Shown here: piece after piece, positions 24,206 to 34,587 of the stretch
Position numbering within the stretch: the stretch's first letter is position 1
Layout of the letters: each line of letters opens with the position of its first letter
Origin: Burkholderia sp.
GTDB taxonomy: Bacteria > Pseudomonadota > Gammaproteobacteria > Burkholderiales > Burkholderiaceae
Length of the DNA stretch: 58,895 bases
Assembly (NCBI GenBank): GCA_031253835.1
Contig: JAIRVP010000062.1
Span: 1-58,895 of the forward strand
Reading direction: 5' to 3'
Made by a program: the position numbers and the translations under genes
The notes under the pieces: generated by a model
The model's input: only the letters and a program-made list of their open reading frames with translations
What the model was told of the DNA's origin: nothing
Database searches by the model: none

Positions 24206-25021
24206 TTACTTGCTGCCGAAGAGGCGCTGCAGCAGGCCCGGCTTCTGGTAATCGGTGAAACGCAGCGGCTTGTCTTCGCCGAGGAAGCGCGAGACGACAT
24301 CCTTGTACGCTTCGGCGACGTCGGTACCGTCGATATGCACGGCCGGCAGACCCTGGTTCGATGCGTGCAGCACGGCTTCCGACTCGGGCACCACGCCGAT
24401 CAGCTTGATGCGCAGGATCTCGCTGATGTCCTCGAGCGACAGCATCTCGCCTTCGCTCACGCGCTTCGGGCTGTAACGCGTGATCAGCAGATGTTCCTTG
24501 ATCGGCTCCTTGCCTTCGGTCGCGCGCTTCGTCTTCGACGACAGGATGCCCAGAATGCGGTCGGAGTCGCGCACCGACGACACTTCCGGGTTCGTGACGA
24601 TCAGCGCTTCATCCGCGAAGTACATCGCGTGCAGCGCGCCGGCCTCGATACCGGCCGGCGAATCGCAGACGATGTATTCGAAGTCCATCGCGACGAGGTC
24701 GTTCAGCACCTTCTCGACGCCGTCGCGCGTCAGCGCATCCTTGTCGCGCGTCTGCGACGCCGGCAGGATGAACAGGTTCTCGCACTTCTTGTCCTTGATC
24801 AGCGCCTGGTTCAGGTTCGCTTCGCCCTGGATCACGTTCACGAGGTCATACACGACGCGACGCTCGCAGCCCATGATGAGATCGAGGTTGCGCAGGCCGA
24901 CGTCGAAGTCGATCACAGCCGTCTTGTGGCCGCGCAGCGCGATACCGGACGCGAAGCTCGCGCTTGTCGTCGTCTTGCCCACGCCGCCCTTGCCCGAGGT
25001 CACCACGATGATTTTTGCCAT
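24206..25021 (-). CDS. minD: Septum site-determining ATPase MinD
   Basis: A 271-aa membrane-associating ATPase that recruits MinC and MinE. The deviant Walker A motif is KGGVGKTTT (residues 10-18). Further marks are VIDFDVGLRNLDLIMG, the switch region VCDSPAGIEAGAL and VVTNPEVSSVRDSDRI. The C-terminus is the amphipathic membrane-targeting helix (PGLLQRLFGSK). It lies 59 bp downstream of minC and 12 bp before minE, the usual minCDE operon. Confidence 0.98.
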   Translation of the reverse strand: MAKIIVVTSGKGGVGKTTTSASFASGIALRGHKTAVIDFDVGLRNLDLIMGCERRVVYDLVNVIQGEANLNQALIKDKKCENLFILPASQTRDKDALTRDGVEKVLNDLVAMDFEYIVCDSPAGIEAGALHAMYFADEALIVTNPEVSSVRDSDRILGILSSKTKRATEGKEPIKEHLLITRYSPKRVSEGEMLSLEDISEILRIKLIGVVPESEAVLHASNQGLPAVHIDGTDVAEAYKDVVSRFLGEDKPLRFTDYQKPGLLQRLFGSK

Positions 25022-25080
25022 TTACCCAATACCCTGTGTTCGTCAATGAGAGCCGATCGATCCGGAGCGTGCCGCGTGAA

Positions 25081-25866
25081 TTACGTCAGGCGCAGCGGTT
25101 CGATCATCAGTTTTTCCTCTTCGAGCCGGATCTGCACCGATTTGCCCAGTATTTCGGCGGGCAACGGGTTCTCGGTTGTTCGATAGATACCCGCGATCGA
25201 AATCAGTTCCGGTTCGAGACACGTGCAGAAAATGCGCGCGTCGTGATTGCCGTGCACGCCCGCGAGTGCGCGGCCGCGCAACGGCGCGTAGATGTGGATG
25301 TTGCCTTCCGCGATGATCTCCGCGCCGTGACTGACCGGCGCGAGCACCACGAGGTCTCCTTTCGCGTAAATCTGCTGCCCCGAACGCAACGGCCGGTCGA
25401 TCACGAGCGTCTGGCCGCCGGTATGCAACAGCGTCGGCGCGGATTCCGACGACTGTTCGGGCACCGCTGCGGCTGCCGGAGCGGCGGCGGCCTCGACGGC
25501 TGGCACAGCCGCCGGTTCCGCTTCGTCCGCGTGTTTCGCGGCCGGCGCGCGGCGATCGCGCGCCTCGAGCAACGGCAGGCCGGCTTCCCCCGCCCAGCCC
25601 TGCGTTGCCAGTGCGACGACGCCCACCGGGCGCATCCGCACGTCGTTCAGCATCTGCCGGATGTCCGCGAGCGCGACGCGTTCGCCGTCAGCCAGGCGGC
25701 GGACGTCGATCGCGACGACATCGTCGGCGAAAAACTCGGGAGTCGCTTCGAAGCGCTTGACCAGTTCGGTACGCAACGCGTCGAGATCGGTCGTCTTCAC
25801 GGTGAACAGCAACGTATCGACCGATCCGCTGCGCAGCTCGAAGAATGGCGATTTTTTAAGCGACAT
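25081..25866 (-). CDS. minC: Septum site-determining protein MinC
   Basis: A 261-aa inhibitor of FtsZ polymerisation at cell poles. The N-terminal domain begins LKKSPFFELRSGSVDTLLF. A central Ala/Pro-rich linker (about residues 105-155) is longer than in E. coli (231 aa). The C-terminal beta-helix domain has GQQIYAKGDLVVLAPVSHGAEI, AEGNIHIYAPLRGRALAG and ARIFCTCLEPELISIAGIY. The ATG at 25866 is preferred over a GTG two codons earlier. It is first in minCDE; a TAAAAT box about 30 bp upstream is a possible -10. Confidence 0.96.
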   Translation of the reverse strand: MSLKKSPFFELRSGSVDTLLFTVKTTDLDALRTELVKRFEATPEFFADDVVAIDVRRLADGERVALADIRQMLNDVRMRPVGVVALATQGWAGEAGLPLLEARDRRAPAAKHADEAEPAAVPAVEAAAAPAAAAVPEQSSESAPTLLHTGGQTLVIDRPLRSGQQIYAKGDLVVLAPVSHGAEIIAEGNIHIYAPLRGRALAGVHGNHDARIFCTCLEPELISIAGIYRTTENPLPAEILGKSVQIRLEEEKLMIEPLRLT

Positions 25867-26035
25867 GGACACTCTGCAAAAATTTTTTGCGTATTTTACA
25901 GGCGTCCACGCGCGCGGCCATTATTTTTGGGACTCGGGGTGGCGGCGGCCCGGGCGGGCGGGCAACCGGCAGGCGGGCAGGCAAGCGGGCGGCCGGGGCT
26001 TCATCACGCCGCGCGGCCCGCGTTTCGACGGTGCG

Positions 26036-26548
26036 TCAGTGCCTCACCTGCGACACGAACAGCGATTTCATCGCGCCGGGCATCCGCGCGATCGGCGCGT
26101 GTTCGCCGGTGTTGCCGAAACCCGCGCGCTCGTAGAAACGGATCGCGTTGCGGTTCGCGTCGGCGATCCATGCATAGACGTCACTGGCGCCGCGCTCGGC
26201 GAGCCATTCAGTGGCCGTTTCCAGCAGCAGCACGCCGCCGCGCAGATGACGCACCGCGTGCGCGACCCACAGCTCGCTGACGAACGCGCGCCGATCGGGC
26301 GTGTTGTCGAAATACGCGCCGATCATGCCGGCCGGATGGCCTTCGGTGTACAGCAGGAAAGTCGTCGATTCGTCGGACACGGCGCGCAGCGCGGCAATCG
26401 CCGACGCTGCGTCCGTTTCGACGTTCAGCAATTCGGCCTCCGGCGCTTCGCCCGGTGCGTAGGGCTCACGCAGCGACGCGGCGCGGAGTTCGCGATACAC
26501 GCCGCCCTGGTCGGCAACGATACGACGAACGGTCAAGGTCGAACTCAT
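26036..26548 (-). CDS. GNAT-family N-acetyltransferase
   Basis: A 170-aa acetyltransferase of unknown substrate. The GNAT core includes TTFLLYTEGHPAGMIGAYF, the strand FVSELWVAHAVRHLRGGVLLLE (a divergent acetyl-CoA P-loop: R-x-x-x-x-G-[V]-L) and the typical end ANRNAIRFYERAGF. The ATG at 26548 is chosen since upstream in-frame residues to 26704 do not fit the fold. It lies 170 bp upstream of minC on the same strand, but a GC-rich repeat-like stretch (GGCGGGC/GGCAGGC units, 25941-25998) separates them. Its relation to cell division is not suggested by the sequence. Confidence 0.85.
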   Translation of the reverse strand: MSSTLTVRRIVADQGGVYRELRAASLREPYAPGEAPEAELLNVETDAASAIAALRAVSDESTTFLLYTEGHPAGMIGAYFDNTPDRRAFVSELWVAHAVRHLRGGVLLLETATEWLAERGASDVYAWIADANRNAIRFYERAGFGNTGEHAPIARMPGAMKSLFVSQVRH

Positions 26549-27078
26549 GCAGGCACAGCCCCCTTCGGACAGCAAGCTATTAGCTTCAACCGAAAGCAGG
26601 GCACGAGTCAAATCGTTATTTTCAAATGACGGCGCGGATCGAAAGGCAACAGGTGTCACCAGCAGCGGCATGAGCCAGCCGGTGTGCAGGTGCAGCATCG
26701 GCATGCCGATGCGTGCCGCCGGACGACCGCCGAGGACCCGCTGCCCGACACTTCGCGCCGTACGCCTTGCGATGCGCGGCAGTCGCGTTTCGAAGCACGT
26801 CGCAGGTCATTGCCGGCACCGTAATGCTGCGTAATATAAGCAAACGAAAAGCGCGCTCCTCCCGTGCCGCCCCACTCCGTTTATTGCGATGCAACATTCG
26901 TTGCGGACGTGCGAGATCGACGCTCACGCTCGTCATGCCTCACGATTCATCTGACAAACACGCGGCATGCGCGGGCCGACCGGGCCTTCGCTGCATGTTT
27001 CAATCAGCGCGTGCCGGCCCTTCCGGGCATGGCTCGCGCCCGCCCCTTCGTTTGGAGTTGCGCGCCTAGCGCCGGTGT
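26549..27078. other. Intergenic region, no gene recognised
   Basis: About 530 bp between the divergent GNAT gene and the alkB promoter. Its AT content is higher than its neighbours around 26575-26635 and 26820-26960. Short open frames exist on both strands, but none has a Shine-Dalgarno plus protein-like composition. No tRNA, terminator or repeat was found. Confidence 0.4.
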
Positions 27079-27107
27079 TTGGCAAGCGGGCGCACGGGTC
27101 GTATAAC
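27079..27107 (+). promoter_or_regulatory. Promoter of alkB
   Basis: TTGGCA (27079-27084), a 17-bp spacer and TATAAC (27102-27107). Transcription from about 27114 gives a ~105-nt leader before the alkB ATG. Confidence 0.55.
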
Positions 27108-27218
27108 AGGCAGAGAACCGGGCAACGATCCGGTACCGCCGCGCGCGTCGCGGGCCTGCGAGGATTCGAACAACCGTGCATGCGGCCGCCCGCCGGGCCC
27201 GCTGACTGGAGGGAGACA

Positions 27219-28379
27219 ATGGCAATGACCGACGGATCGGCCGCGGGCTGGTCGGATGGCAAGCGTTACCTGTGGCTGCTCGGCGCACTGACGATCACGC
27301 TGCCGATCCTCGCCGCCCAGCTTGCGCTGTCGACGGGCCTGCATGTGTTCTGGTGGTTCGGCCCGCTGTTCGCGTTCGGCGTGATCCCGATCCTCGACAC
27401 GCTGATCGGCGACGATCGCGACAATCCGCCCGAGGCCGTCGTACCGCATCTCGAACGCGAGCGCTATTACCGGTTCATCGTCTATCTGGCGACCTTCGTC
27501 GAATACGTCGCGTTCTTCATGTGCGTCTGGATCGTCGGCACGCACGCGCTCGCGTGGTACGACTACGTCGGCTTCGCGCTGTCGCTCGGCGCCTCGACGG
27601 GCATCTCGATCAATACCGCGCACGAGCTCGGGCACAAGACCGACCGCTTCGAACGCTGGCTCGCGAAAATCACGCTTGCGCCGGTCGCGTACGGCCATTT
27701 CTACGTCGAGCACAACCGCGGCCACCACGTGCGCGTCGCGACGGCCGAGGATCCGGCGAGCGCGCGCTACGGCGAGTCGTTCTGGGCATTCCTGCCGCGC
27801 ACCGTGACCGGCAGCATCCGCTCGGCATGGCGGCTCGAGAAGGCGCGCCTCGAACGGCTCGGGCATTCGCCGTGGACGTGGCGCAACGAGGTGCTGCACG
27901 CGTGGGCGATGACCGCCGTCGTGTGGGGCGTCGCGATCGCGATCGCCGGCAAGGTCGTGATCCCGTTCCTCGTGATCCAGGTCGTCTACGGCGCATCGCT
28001 GCTCGAAGTCGTGAACTACGTCGAGCACTACGGGCTCGGCCGCCGCAAGCTGCCGAGCGGCCGCTACGAACGCTGTACGCCGCAGCACTCGTGGAACAGC
28101 AATCACGTCGTCACCAACCTGTTCCTGTACCAGTTGCAGCGGCACGCCGACCATCACGCGAATCCGACGCGCTCGTACCAGGCGCTGCGCCACTTCGACG
28201 ATTCGCCGCAACTGCCGGCCGGCTACGCGACGATGATCCTGTTCGCGTACGTGCCGCCGCTCTGGTATCGCGTGATGAATCCGCGCGTCGTCGCGCACTA
28301 CGGCGGCGACATGGCGCAATCGAACATCAAGCCGTCGATTCGCGCGAGGGTGCTCGCGCAGTATCCGGCCGCGGCGTGA
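27219..28379 (+). CDS. alkB: Alkane 1-monooxygenase (AlkB)
   Basis: A 386-aa integral-membrane di-iron hydroxylase that oxidises terminal carbons of n-alkanes to 1-alkanols. All histidine boxes are present: HELGHK (135-140), EHNRGHH (164-170) and QRHADHH (307-313), plus NYVEHYGL (266-273), which separates AlkB from fatty-acid desaturases. Six hydrophobic helices surround them. The ATG at 27219 has TGGAGGGA just upstream. No rubredoxin, rubredoxin reductase or regulator gene is adjacent, so electron partners must be encoded elsewhere. A chemoreceptor gene lies convergent 67 bp downstream. Confidence 0.95.
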   Translation: MAMTDGSAAGWSDGKRYLWLLGALTITLPILAAQLALSTGLHVFWWFGPLFAFGVIPILDTLIGDDRDNPPEAVVPHLERERYYRFIVYLATFVEYVAFFMCVWIVGTHALAWYDYVGFALSLGASTGISINTAHELGHKTDRFERWLAKITLAPVAYGHFYVEHNRGHHVRVATAEDPASARYGESFWAFLPRTVTGSIRSAWRLEKARLERLGHSPWTWRNEVLHAWAMTAVVWGVAIAIAGKVVIPFLVIQVVYGASLLEVVNYVEHYGLGRRKLPSGRYERCTPQHSWNSNHVVTNLFLYQLQRHADHHANPTRSYQALRHFDDSPQLPAGYATMILFAYVPPLWYRVMNPRVVAHYGGDMAQSNIKPSIRARVLAQYPAAA

Positions 28380-28446
28380 TCGACGGCGGCGGGGCCGCGT
28401 GACCGGGCGCGGACTCGCCACGTCGCGCGCCCGCCGCTGACAGCCG

Positions 28447-29982
28447 TTACGCGATTTCGCGCAACCGGAACACGGCCACCGCGTGCCGCAGTGCGCTCGC
28501 CTGCTCGGCCAGCGCCTGCGTCGCGGCCGACGCCTGCTCGACGAGCGCCGCGTTGCGCTGCGTCGCTTCGTCCATCTGCGTGACCGCGACGTTCACCTGC
28601 TGGATGCCGCCGCTCTGCTCCTGCGACGCGGACGAAATCTCGCCGACGATCGTCGTCACGCGCTGCACGGCGCCGACGATCTCGTGAATCGATTCGCCCG
28701 CGCGACCGATCAGCACCGCGCCCTCGTCGACCCGCTGCGTCGATTGCTCGATGAGCCCCTTGATCTCCTTCGCGGCCGACGCGCTGCGCTGCGCGAGCGT
28801 GCGCACTTCCGCCGCGACGACCGCGAAGCCGCGCCCCTGCTCGCCCGCGCGCGCCGCTTCGACGGCCGCATTCAGCGCGAGGATGTTGGTCTGGAACGCG
28901 ATGCCGTCGATCACCGCGATGATCTCGCCAACCTTCGCCGCGCTGTCGGCAATGCCGTTCATCGTATGGACGGCATCCGACATCACGCCGCCGCCGGCAG
29001 ACGCGATATGCGACGCGTCGTGCGCCAGTTGCGCCGCGTGCTGCGCATGCTCGGCCGACTGGCGCACGATGCCGGTCAGCTGGGTCATGCTCGCGGCCGT
29101 CTCCTCGAGCGACGCGGCCTGCGACTCGGTGCGCGCCGACAGGTCGTGGTTGCCCGACGCGATCTGCGCGCTCGCGGTCGCGACGGCTTCGGCATGCGTG
29201 CGCACCTCGAGCACGACACCCGACAGGCTCGTCTGCATCGTCTGCAACGCGCGCAGCAGATCGGCGATCTCGTCGCGGCCGGCCGCATCGACGTCGCGCG
29301 TCAGGTCGCCTTCGGCAACGGCCTGCGCGCACGCCACCGCACGATCGAGCGGACGCAGGATCGCGCGACTGAACAGGAACGCGCCGACCATCGCGACACC
29401 GAGCACGACCAGCATCAGCGCGAGGCTCGCGGTGGTCGCATGCTGCGCGTCGCGGCTCGCCTGTGCCGACACGGCCGCGCTTTCGTCGGCAATCGACTTC
29501 GCGGCCCGCTCGAGCAGCGCCGCAGGCTCACGGTCGACACCCGCCACGGCCGCATCGCCGGCCGACGGATCGAAGCCGGCCGCCTTGAACGCGTCGAAGC
29601 CGCGCCGGTAGCCCTCGCCCATCGCGGTGTGCGCGCGCATGAACTGTTCGACGAGCGAGCGGCTCTCGCCGGCCGGCAACTGGCGGACGAGTTGCGCGGC
29701 GAGCGTATCGACCTCCCGCTCGCGCGTCTGGAACGCCTGCCAGTACCGGTCGAGCTTGTCGGGCTGCTTGCCGCGCAGCAGCGTGTCCTTCCATTCCTGC
29801 ACCTGCAGCTTGAATTGCACGAGCGTGGCCGACACGAGCCGTTCGTCGCCGACGTTCGTCTGGACGTCTTCGGCGAACGTATCGATCGACCGGTTGAGGA
29901 TGTGGATGCCGTACAGCGCGCCACCGAACATCAGCAACAGCGCGACGGCGAATGCGAAGGGAATCTTGTAGCTCAGCTTCAT
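28447..29982 (-). CDS. Methyl-accepting chemotaxis protein
   Basis: A 511-aa transmembrane chemoreceptor. A first membrane helix (residues ~7-27) is followed by a ~160-residue periplasmic helical region like the four-helix-bundle ligand domain. A second helix (ASLALMLVVLGVAMVGAFLFS) and a HAMP domain follow. The signalling domain carries the invariant hairpin tip EIIAVIDGIAFQTNILALNA and EAARAGEQGRGFAVVAAEVR. There is no C-terminal NWETF-type pentapeptide for CheR/CheB tethering. Ligand unknown. Being next to alkB is suggestive of hydrocarbon sensing, but the genes are convergent and unlinked in transcription. Confidence 0.93.
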   Translation of the reverse strand: MKLSYKIPFAFAVALLLMFGGALYGIHILNRSIDTFAEDVQTNVGDERLVSATLVQFKLQVQEWKDTLLRGKQPDKLDRYWQAFQTREREVDTLAAQLVRQLPAGESRSLVEQFMRAHTAMGEGYRRGFDAFKAAGFDPSAGDAAVAGVDREPAALLERAAKSIADESAAVSAQASRDAQHATTASLALMLVVLGVAMVGAFLFSRAILRPLDRAVACAQAVAEGDLTRDVDAAGRDEIADLLRALQTMQTSLSGVVLEVRTHAEAVATASAQIASGNHDLSARTESQAASLEETAASMTQLTGIVRQSAEHAQHAAQLAHDASHIASAGGGVMSDAVHTMNGIADSAAKVGEIIAVIDGIAFQTNILALNAAVEAARAGEQGRGFAVVAAEVRTLAQRSASAAKEIKGLIEQSTQRVDEGAVLIGRAGESIHEIVGAVQRVTTIVGEISSASQEQSGGIQQVNVAVTQMDEATQRNAALVEQASAATQALAEQASALRHAVAVFRLREIA

Positions 29983-30250
29983 GGGACCTTGAATCGACGG
30001 GGAACGATGCGGCGCTGCACGGGTGCCGGCCGCCGCACCGTGTTAACGGCGCGGGGATCGAAGGCTTAAAACTGAGGAAAGCGGTGAGCGCGGGGCGGTC
30101 TGGTCAGGTCGGAGGCGTTGCGTGCGGCGCGGCGGTCGCGGCCGCGCGCGCAGCTGGTCGCCGTCGCATCAGCACGCGATCCGATATGCCGGTCGCCTGC
30201 CTGTCGTCACCGCTGCATCAATCGACAACACAACACGAGTCGCAGACCCA

Positions 30251-30286
30251 AAACGAAAAACCCCGTGATCCTTCCGGATCACGGGG
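30251..30286 (-). terminator. Terminator of tRNA-Ser(CGA), within the MCP-tRNA gap
   Basis: Minus strand CCCCGTGATCC-GG-AAGGATCACGGGG-like hairpin (30261-30286) followed by TTTTTCGTTTT. It ends the minus-strand tRNA transcript. The rest of the gap from 29983 holds only the chemoreceptor's upstream region, where I place no promoter. Confidence 0.85.
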
Positions 30287-30296
30287 CTTCGTATTT

Positions 30297-30387
<91 letters not shown>

Positions 30388-30503
30388 TTCCTTACTGCAT
30401 TTCGCGGTTGGTCGTTTCCGCGAAAGAAAAGATTATAAGACGATCTCTTCTTGGCTGACAAGCCCTTTGTGCAATTTTTTTGCGAGGGCTTCGACGGCCT
30501 GCG

Positions 30504-31805
<1,302 letters not shown>

Positions 31806-32055
31806 GGGAGGACTTGGAAAATCGTTGTGTAAGACGGGAATTCTAACGCACCGCGCGGCCGCCACGGCACCGGCCGGACGGACAATGCCGCAAACGGGCA
31901 CCGGCCGTGGCAACATGGCCTGGCCGGCCCGCACGCCGCCGGCCGGCGAATCGCGGTGCGCCCGACCGTTGCCGATCGCAAAAGCGCGGCGCCGGCGGGC
32001 AGCAACGGATCAGGCGAAGCACCCGGCTTCGCATCACCGCACCCCAGGAAACCCG

Positions 32056-32325
32056 ATGGCCATCGAGCTCGACAAGGATGTCCGCGACCGCGCAATCGCG
32101 TCGCTGCAACGCTATTTCACAGAAAACATGGACGAGCCGATCGGCAACGTCCAGGCCGGCGCGCTGCTGCACTTCTTCGTCGAGGACATCGCGCCGGCGA
32201 TCTACAACCTCGCGATCGCCGACGCGCAGGAACGCCTGCATGCGCGCGTCGCCGAACTCGACATCGAATGCCACGAGGAGCCGTTCGAATACTGGAAGAA
32301 ACAGCAGCCGGGCCGCAAGCGCTGA
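32056..32325 (+). CDS. DUF2164 family protein
   Basis: An 89-aa protein of the DUF2164 family (function unknown). The sequence starts AIELDKDVRDRAIASLQRYF and has MDEPIGNVQAGALLHFFVED and IGPxIYN-like APAIYNLAIADAQERL, typical of the family, then a charged tail (WKKQQPGRKR). AGGAAA lies 5-10 nt before the ATG at 32056. It is flanked by serS (divergent) and rarA (convergent) and probably has its own promoter in the preceding 250 bp, which I could not place. Confidence 0.85.
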   Translation: MAIELDKDVRDRAIASLQRYFTENMDEPIGNVQAGALLHFFVEDIAPAIYNLAIADAQERLHARVAELDIECHEEPFEYWKKQQPGRKR

Positions 32326-32370
32326 CGCAGCGGCAGCGGCGCAGGCCGAACCGGCCCGCGCGGCGCCGCG

Positions 32371-33681
32371 TCAGTCCTTCTTGCCGGCCTCGCGGTCGAG
32401 TTCGCGCAGCCACGCGAGCTTGTCGGCGATCTTCGATTCGAGCCCGCGCGGCACCGGCTGGTACCAGCGCGGCTCGCGCATCCCGTCCGGCAGGTACGTC
32501 TCGCCGGCCGCATACGCGTTCGGCTCGTCGTGCGCGTAACGGTACGCGTGACCGTAGCCGAGTTCCTTCATCAGCCTGGTCGGCGCGTTGCGCAGATGCA
32601 CGGGCACCTCGCGCGACTTGTCCTGCTTCACGAACGCCATCGCCTGGTTGAACGCGTTGTAGCCGGCGTTGCTCTTCGCCGCGCACGCGAGATAGATCAC
32701 CGCCTGGCCGAGCGCGAGTTCGCCTTCCGGCGAGCCGAGCCGCTCGTAGGTTTCGGCCGCGTCGTTCGCCATCTGCAGCGCGCGCGGATCGGCGAGGCCG
32801 ATGTCTTCCCACGCCATCCGCACGATGCGCCGCGCGAGATACTTCGGATCGGCGCCGCCGTCGATCATCCGGCAGAACCAGTACAGCGCGCCGTCCGGGC
32901 TCGACCCGCGCACCGACTTGTGCAGCGCCGAGATCTGGTCGTAGAAGTTGTCGCCGCCCTTGTCGAAGCGCCGCGCGTTCAGCGTCATCGCGCTGCTGAC
33001 GAAGTCGGCATCGATCGTCGCGACACCGGCCGACGTCGCGGCCGTCTGCGCCTGTTCGAGCAGGTTCAGGAAGCGCCGCGCGTCGCCGTCCGCATAGCCG
33101 ACCAGCGTATCGATCGCCTTGTCGTCGAACGCGAGGCCGTCGAGCGCGATTTCCTGCGCGCGCTTCAGCAACTGGCGCATCTCGTCGTCGTTCAGCGACT
33201 TCAGCACGTACACCTGCGCACGCGACAGCAGTGCCGAGTTGACCTCGAAGCTCGGGTTCTCGGTGGTCGCGCCGATGAAGGTCACGAGGCCCGACTCGAC
33301 GAACGGCAGCAACGCATCCTGCTGCCCCTTGTTGAAGCGGTGGATCTCGTCGACGAACAGGATCGTGTGGCGGCCGGTGCGGTTCAGCGTGTCCTTCGCC
33401 TGCTCCATCGACTCGCGGATGTCCTTCACGCCGCCGAGCACCGCGGACAGCGCGATGAACTCGCAGTCGAACGCGAGCGCGGTGAGCCGTGCAAGCGTCG
33501 TCTTGCCGACGCCGGGCGGCCCCCACAGGATCATCGAATGCGGCTTGCCCGATTCGAACGCGAGCCGCAGCGGCTTGCCTTCGCCCAGCAAATGCGTCTG
33601 GCCGATCACCTCGGCGAGCGTCTTCGGCCGCAGCGCCTCGGCGAGCGGGCGGCGCGGCTCGACTTGAAACAGGTCGGACAT
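32371..33681 (-). CDS. rarA: Replication-associated recombination protein A (RarA/MgsA)
   Basis: A 436-aa AAA+ ATPase related to clamp loaders, acting at stalled replication forks. The start is LFQVEPRRPLAEALRPKTL, followed by VIGQTHLLGEGKPLR. Walker A is GPPGVGKTTLARL and Walker B is ILFVDEIHRFNKGQQD; the sensor region is FIGATTENPSFEVNSALLSR. The C-terminal part has AHRI-like GQAVIYLACAAKSNAGYNAF and YGHAYRYAHDEPNAYAAGE. The ATG at 33681 fits the family start. It lies downstream of lolA with a hairpin between (33799-33824); ftsK-lolA-rarA is a common beta-proteobacterial order. Confidence 0.96.
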   Translation of the reverse strand: MSDLFQVEPRRPLAEALRPKTLAEVIGQTHLLGEGKPLRLAFESGKPHSMILWGPPGVGKTTLARLTALAFDCEFIALSAVLGGVKDIRESMEQAKDTLNRTGRHTILFVDEIHRFNKGQQDALLPFVESGLVTFIGATTENPSFEVNSALLSRAQVYVLKSLNDDEMRQLLKRAQEIALDGLAFDDKAIDTLVGYADGDARRFLNLLEQAQTAATSAGVATIDADFVSSAMTLNARRFDKGGDNFYDQISALHKSVRGSSPDGALYWFCRMIDGGADPKYLARRIVRMAWEDIGLADPRALQMANDAAETYERLGSPEGELALGQAVIYLACAAKSNAGYNAFNQAMAFVKQDKSREVPVHLRNAPTRLMKELGYGHAYRYAHDEPNAYAAGETYLPDGMREPRWYQPVPRGLESKIADKLAWLRELDREAGKKD

Positions 33682-33798
33682 GAACCCTCGCTCCACATCA
33701 AACAATGGCGGCCGGACCGGCCGCCGGACCCGCCATTATGACAGCCGCGCGACGGCACCGCCGCGCCTGGTGCCCGGTGCCCGCGCCCAGAAACAACA

Positions 33799-33824
33799 CG
33801 GGCCTGCCGTCGCCGGCAGGCCCG
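33799..33824 (-). terminator. Hairpin after lolA, probable weak terminator
   Basis: An 11-bp perfect inverted repeat (CGGGCCTGCCG and its complement) with a 4-nt loop. On the minus strand it is followed by TGTTGTTT, a broken U-run, so termination between lolA and rarA may be partial. Confidence 0.55.
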
Positions 33825-33851
33825 TTGCGGGAAAACGGCGCGCGGCGCCGG

Positions 33852-34541
33852 TCAGCCGGTGATCACGTCGGCGCCCTTCGGCACCACGAACTTGAACGTA
33901 TCGCCCTTCAGCGGCGGGTTCGTCTGAATGTTCGTGAACGTCAGCAGCGTGACGTTGCCGAACACGTCGTGCAGTTCCATCGCGGCGAGCGTGCCGTTCC
34001 GGAAGCCGATGCCGATCCGCTGGAACTGCGTGTCCTGCGCCTTCGGCAGCATCTCGAGCCACTCGATGCCGCCCTTCTCGCCGGCATCGCGCAGCGTGTA
34101 GTTCTTGTCGAGATCGTTGCTGCCGAACAGGATCGCGGCGGGGCTCGCGCCCAGCGCGCCGTTCAGCTTGCGCTCGGTGACCTGGTTCAGGTCGCGGTCG
34201 TACACGTACAGCTTGTCGCCGTCGGCCTGCAGCACCTGCTGGTACGGCTTCTGGTACGTCCAGATGAACTTGCCGGGACGCGCGAACACGAACGTGCCGC
34301 TCGAGTTGTCGGTGGGCTTCGGCGCGGCCTGCACGGCGCTCGCGCCCTTGGCCGGCGCCTTGACGATCTGCTGCGTGAAATCGCCCTTCGCCGAACGCAC
34401 CTGCGACACGAAGGCCTTCAGCTGTTCGGTGCCGCCCGCGAACGCATGCGTCGCCGCGAGCATCAGCGAGGCGCCGGCGAGCGCCGCGCCGAGCCAGCGC
34501 CGCGTCGAACGAAGGGAAGGGGCGAACGAAAGTTGCTGCAT
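33852..34541 (-). CDS. lolA: Outer-membrane lipoprotein carrier protein LolA
   Basis: A 229-aa periplasmic chaperone that carries lipoproteins from LolCDE to LolB. The ATG at 34541 starts a signal peptide ending ATHAFAGG. The mature protein has LKAFVSQVRSAKGDFTQQIV, FVFARPGKFIWTYQKPYQQV (the concave hydrophobic-cavity segment) and DGDKLYVYDRDLNQVTERKL. A ~15-residue Ala/Pro/Lys insert (KAPAKGASAVQAAPKPTDN) is typical of Burkholderia. It follows ftsK by 46 bp on the same strand. GGAGAAAAC precedes the start. Confidence 0.95.
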   Translation of the reverse strand: MQQLSFAPSLRSTRRWLGAALAGASLMLAATHAFAGGTEQLKAFVSQVRSAKGDFTQQIVKAPAKGASAVQAAPKPTDNSSGTFVFARPGKFIWTYQKPYQQVLQADGDKLYVYDRDLNQVTERKLNGALGASPAAILFGSNDLDKNYTLRDAGEKGGIEWLEMLPKAQDTQFQRIGIGFRNGTLAAMELHDVFGNVTLLTFTNIQTNPPLKGDTFKFVVPKGADVITG

Positions 34542-34587
34542 GATGCGGTTTTCTCCCTGGGTGGCCGGCGCTGCGGGCGCCGCGGAC

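Noticed and set aside
25941..25998. GGCGGGC/GGCAGGC short repeats between minC and the GNAT gene
   Set aside because: Irregular, low-complexity GC tract without a fixed period or a coding frame; treated as ordinary intergenic sequence.
26713..27069. A 118-aa plus-strand frame in the GNAT-alkB gap
   Set aside because: Arg/Ser/Cys-rich composition, no ribosome-binding site and overlap with other equally poor frames on both strands.
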